Of a stretch of DNA of 6,328 bases, positions 5,240 to 6,328 are shown piece by piece. Numbering within the stretch: the first letter of the stretch is position 1; each line of letters opens with the position of its first letter. This DNA is from Natrialbaceae archaeon. Its GTDB lineage: Archaea > Halobacteriota > Halobacteria > Halobacteriales > Natrialbaceae. The notes under the pieces were generated by a model that worked only from the letters and a program-made list of their open reading frames with translations, did no database searches and had not been told where the DNA came from. The DNA is taken from the NCBI GenBank assembly GCA_003552885.1, contig PUPA01000074.1, positions 1 to 6,328 on the forward strand. Direction: 5' to 3'. The position numbers and the translations under genes are program-made.

Positions 5240-5259
5240 CCCCTGTCCTGTCGTGTCGT

Positions 5260-5269
5260 CCGTCGACGG
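5260..5269. promoter_or_regulatory. 10 bp palindrome next to the proximal ilvA promoter
   Basis: CCGTCGACGG is a perfect palindrome that ends directly before the CACAACCCTTACAACC promoter-like element. It could be an operator for ilvA. Lrp/AsnC-type amino-acid regulators are common in haloarchaea, but this short palindrome does not identify one. Confidence 0.3.
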
Positions 5270-5285
5270 CACAACCCTTACAACC
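5270..5285 (+). promoter_or_regulatory. Proximal ilvA promoter (leaderless)
   Basis: CACAACCCTTACAACC resembles the common haloarchaeal arrangement of CAACC followed by a TTA-containing TATA element. The CTTACA core is centred about 27 nt before the ATG at 5307, which predicts a leaderless transcript. No Shine-Dalgarno sequence precedes the ATG (AGTCGGGGCC). Confidence 0.5.
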
Positions 5286-5306
5286 GTTCCCGGCACAGTC
5301 GGGGCC

Positions 5307-6328
5307 ATGCTCTCGCTTTCGGACGTCCTCGAGGCGCGCGATCGGGTCCGGGAGACCGCCCGCCACACGCCCCTGGAGGGGTCACACACCTTCTCCGAGA
5401 TGACCGGCGCCGACGTCCACCTCAAACTCGAGAACTTCCAGCGGACGGGCGCGTTCAAGATCCGCGGGGCGACGAACCGGATCGCGACGCTCACCGCGGC
5501 CGAACGCGAGGCCGGCGTCGTCACGGCGAGTGCGGGCAACCACGCCCAGGGGGTCGCCCTGGCGGCCAGCCGGGCCGGCGTCGACGCGAAGATCGTCATG
5601 CCCGAACACGCCCCGATCGCGAAAGTGAAAGCGACCCGGAGCTACGGCGGGACGGTCGTCCTCCACGGGGCGGACTACAGCGAGGCAGCGAGCCGGGCCC
5701 ACGAGCTCGAACGCGAGGAGGGGCGGACGTACCTCCACGCGTTCGACGACGAGGACGTGATGGCCGGACAGGGGACGATCGGCCTCGAAATTCTGGAGGA
5801 CTGCCCCGAGCTCGAGACGGTCGTCGTGCCGATCGGCGGCGGCGGGCTCGTAAGCGGGATCGCGGTCGCGATCAAATCACGGCGGCCGTCGGTCCGCGTG
5901 ATCGGCGTCCAGGCCGAAGGTGCCGCAAGCGCCGCGGCGTCGCTCGAGCGCGGCGAGATCGTCACCCGCGAGGGCGTCGACACCGTCGCCGACGGCATCG
6001 CCACCCGCCGGGTCGGCGAGCGAACTTTCCCGGTGATCCGTGAATACGTCGACGAGGTCGTCACCGTCTCGGATCCGGAGATCGCCGTCGCGATGGTCCA
6101 CCTGCTCGAACGAGCGAAGGTCCTCGTCGAGGGCGCCGGCGCGGTCGCGCTCGCGGCGATCCTCTTCGAGGCGTTCGAGTACGAGGACGGGGAGACGATC
6201 GTCGCCGCCCTCTGTGGCGGAAACGTCGACCCGAACACCCTCACGACCGTGATCGCCCGCGGGCTCGTCGAGACCGGCCGCTACCTGAAGATCCGGACGG
6301 TCCTCGAGGACAACCCCGGCGCCCTCGA
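5307..6328 (+). CDS. ilvA: Threonine ammonia-lyase (threonine dehydratase), 3' end outside window
   Basis: A PLP enzyme that converts threonine to 2-oxobutyrate and ammonia, the first step of isoleucine synthesis or of threonine breakdown. 340 residues are present, with no stop before the window edge. The fold type II signature is complete: ENFQRTGAFKIRGA with Schiff-base lysine K51, SAGNHAQG at 75-82 (asparagine loop), PIGGGGLVSG at 175-184 (phosphate loop), and the C-terminal ALCGGNVD near 301-308. At about residue 326 TGRYLKIRTVLEDNPGAL begins what looks like an ACT domain, so the full protein should be about 400 residues, the one-ACT form. ATG at 5307 fits the family N-terminus (MLSLSDVLEARDRVRETA). 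An in-frame GTG at 5235 would add 24 residues without family likeness. Serine dehydratase activity is possible. Biosynthetic or catabolic use cannot be decided without the ACT domain. Confidence 0.92.
   Translation, partial: MLSLSDVLEARDRVRETARHTPLEGSHTFSEMTGADVHLKLENFQRTGAFKIRGATNRIATLTAAEREAGVVTASAGNHAQGVALAASRAGVDAKIVMPEHAPIAKVKATRSYGGTVVLHGADYSEAASRAHELEREEGRTYLHAFDDEDVMAGQGTIGLEILEDCPELETVVVPIGGGGLVSGIAVAIKSRRPSVRVIGVQAEGAASAAASLERGEIVTREGVDTVADGIATRRVGERTFPVIREYVDEVVTVSDPEIAVAMVHLLERAKVLVEGAGAVALAAILFEAFEYEDGETIVAALCGGNVDPNTLTTVIARGLVETGRYLKIRTVLEDNPGAL

Noticed and set aside
5057..5306. Riboswitch or T-box type leader before ilvA
   Set aside because: Only short hairpins are visible, with no recognisable aptamer or T-box core, and a leaderless proximal promoter is at least as likely.
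5177..6043. Plus-strand open frame of 288 codons overlapping ilvA
   Set aside because: Composed mostly of R, G, P and D, it is the frame-shifted shadow of ilvA, whose own frame carries a complete PLP-enzyme signature.
1..6328. Mobile element, CRISPR array, tRNA or integration site
   Set aside because: No transposase or integrase motifs, no regularly spaced repeats, no cloverleaf-like sequence, and no long flanking repeats were seen.

Overview
The window looks like chromosomal DNA from a halophilic archaeon (class Halobacteria); I cannot place the genus. The evidence is high GC with C/G-rich third codon positions, acidic predicted proteins (runs of D and E, few K), promoters made of TATA-like TTAAGT or TTTATA boxes about 25-30 nt before start codons (the usual layout of leaderless haloarchaeal transcripts), and proteins whose best recognisable relatives are haloarchaeal.

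Layout from left to right. (1) Bases 1-36 are probably the last codons of an upstream gene, which overlaps by an ATGA the start of a CPA2-family (KefB-type) cation:proton antiporter with a cytosolic NAD-binding TrkA-N domain (33-1733, +). (2) A minus-strand cluster faces it with only a 14 bp gap: type 1 ribonuclease H (rnhA, 2693-3325), then a DUF2240 protein (2200-2652), then a conserved unknown protein (1748-2176). They are close enough to form an operon, although the second and third genes also have TATA-like elements at leaderless spacing. (3) A 235 bp divergent spacer (3326-3560) holds the rnhA promoter and the promoter of a 65-aa AbrB/SpoVT-like small protein (3561-3758, +), with a perfect 12 bp palindrome over the latter's TATA box. 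(4) Citrate synthase (citZ/gltA, 3914-5056, +) has its own clear leaderless promoter, preceded by a 20 bp imperfect inverted repeat. (5) A 250 bp spacer (5057-5306) contains direct repeats, two candidate promoters, a hairpin and a 10 bp palindrome. It leads into threonine ammonia-lyase (ilvA, 5307 to the window edge, +), cut off just as its C-terminal ACT domain begins.

The genes are mostly housekeeping: ion homeostasis, RNA:DNA hybrid removal, entry of acetyl-CoA into the TCA cycle, and 2-oxobutyrate formation for isoleucine synthesis or threonine breakdown. citZ and ilvA are metabolic neighbours but have separate promoters. I see no mobile element, CRISPR array, tRNA or rRNA, and no clear defence or biosynthetic cluster. 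The points most worth a second look are the natural Asp-to-His change at the fourth catalytic position of RNase HI, and the operator-like symmetric elements at the AbrB-like, citZ and ilvA promoters.
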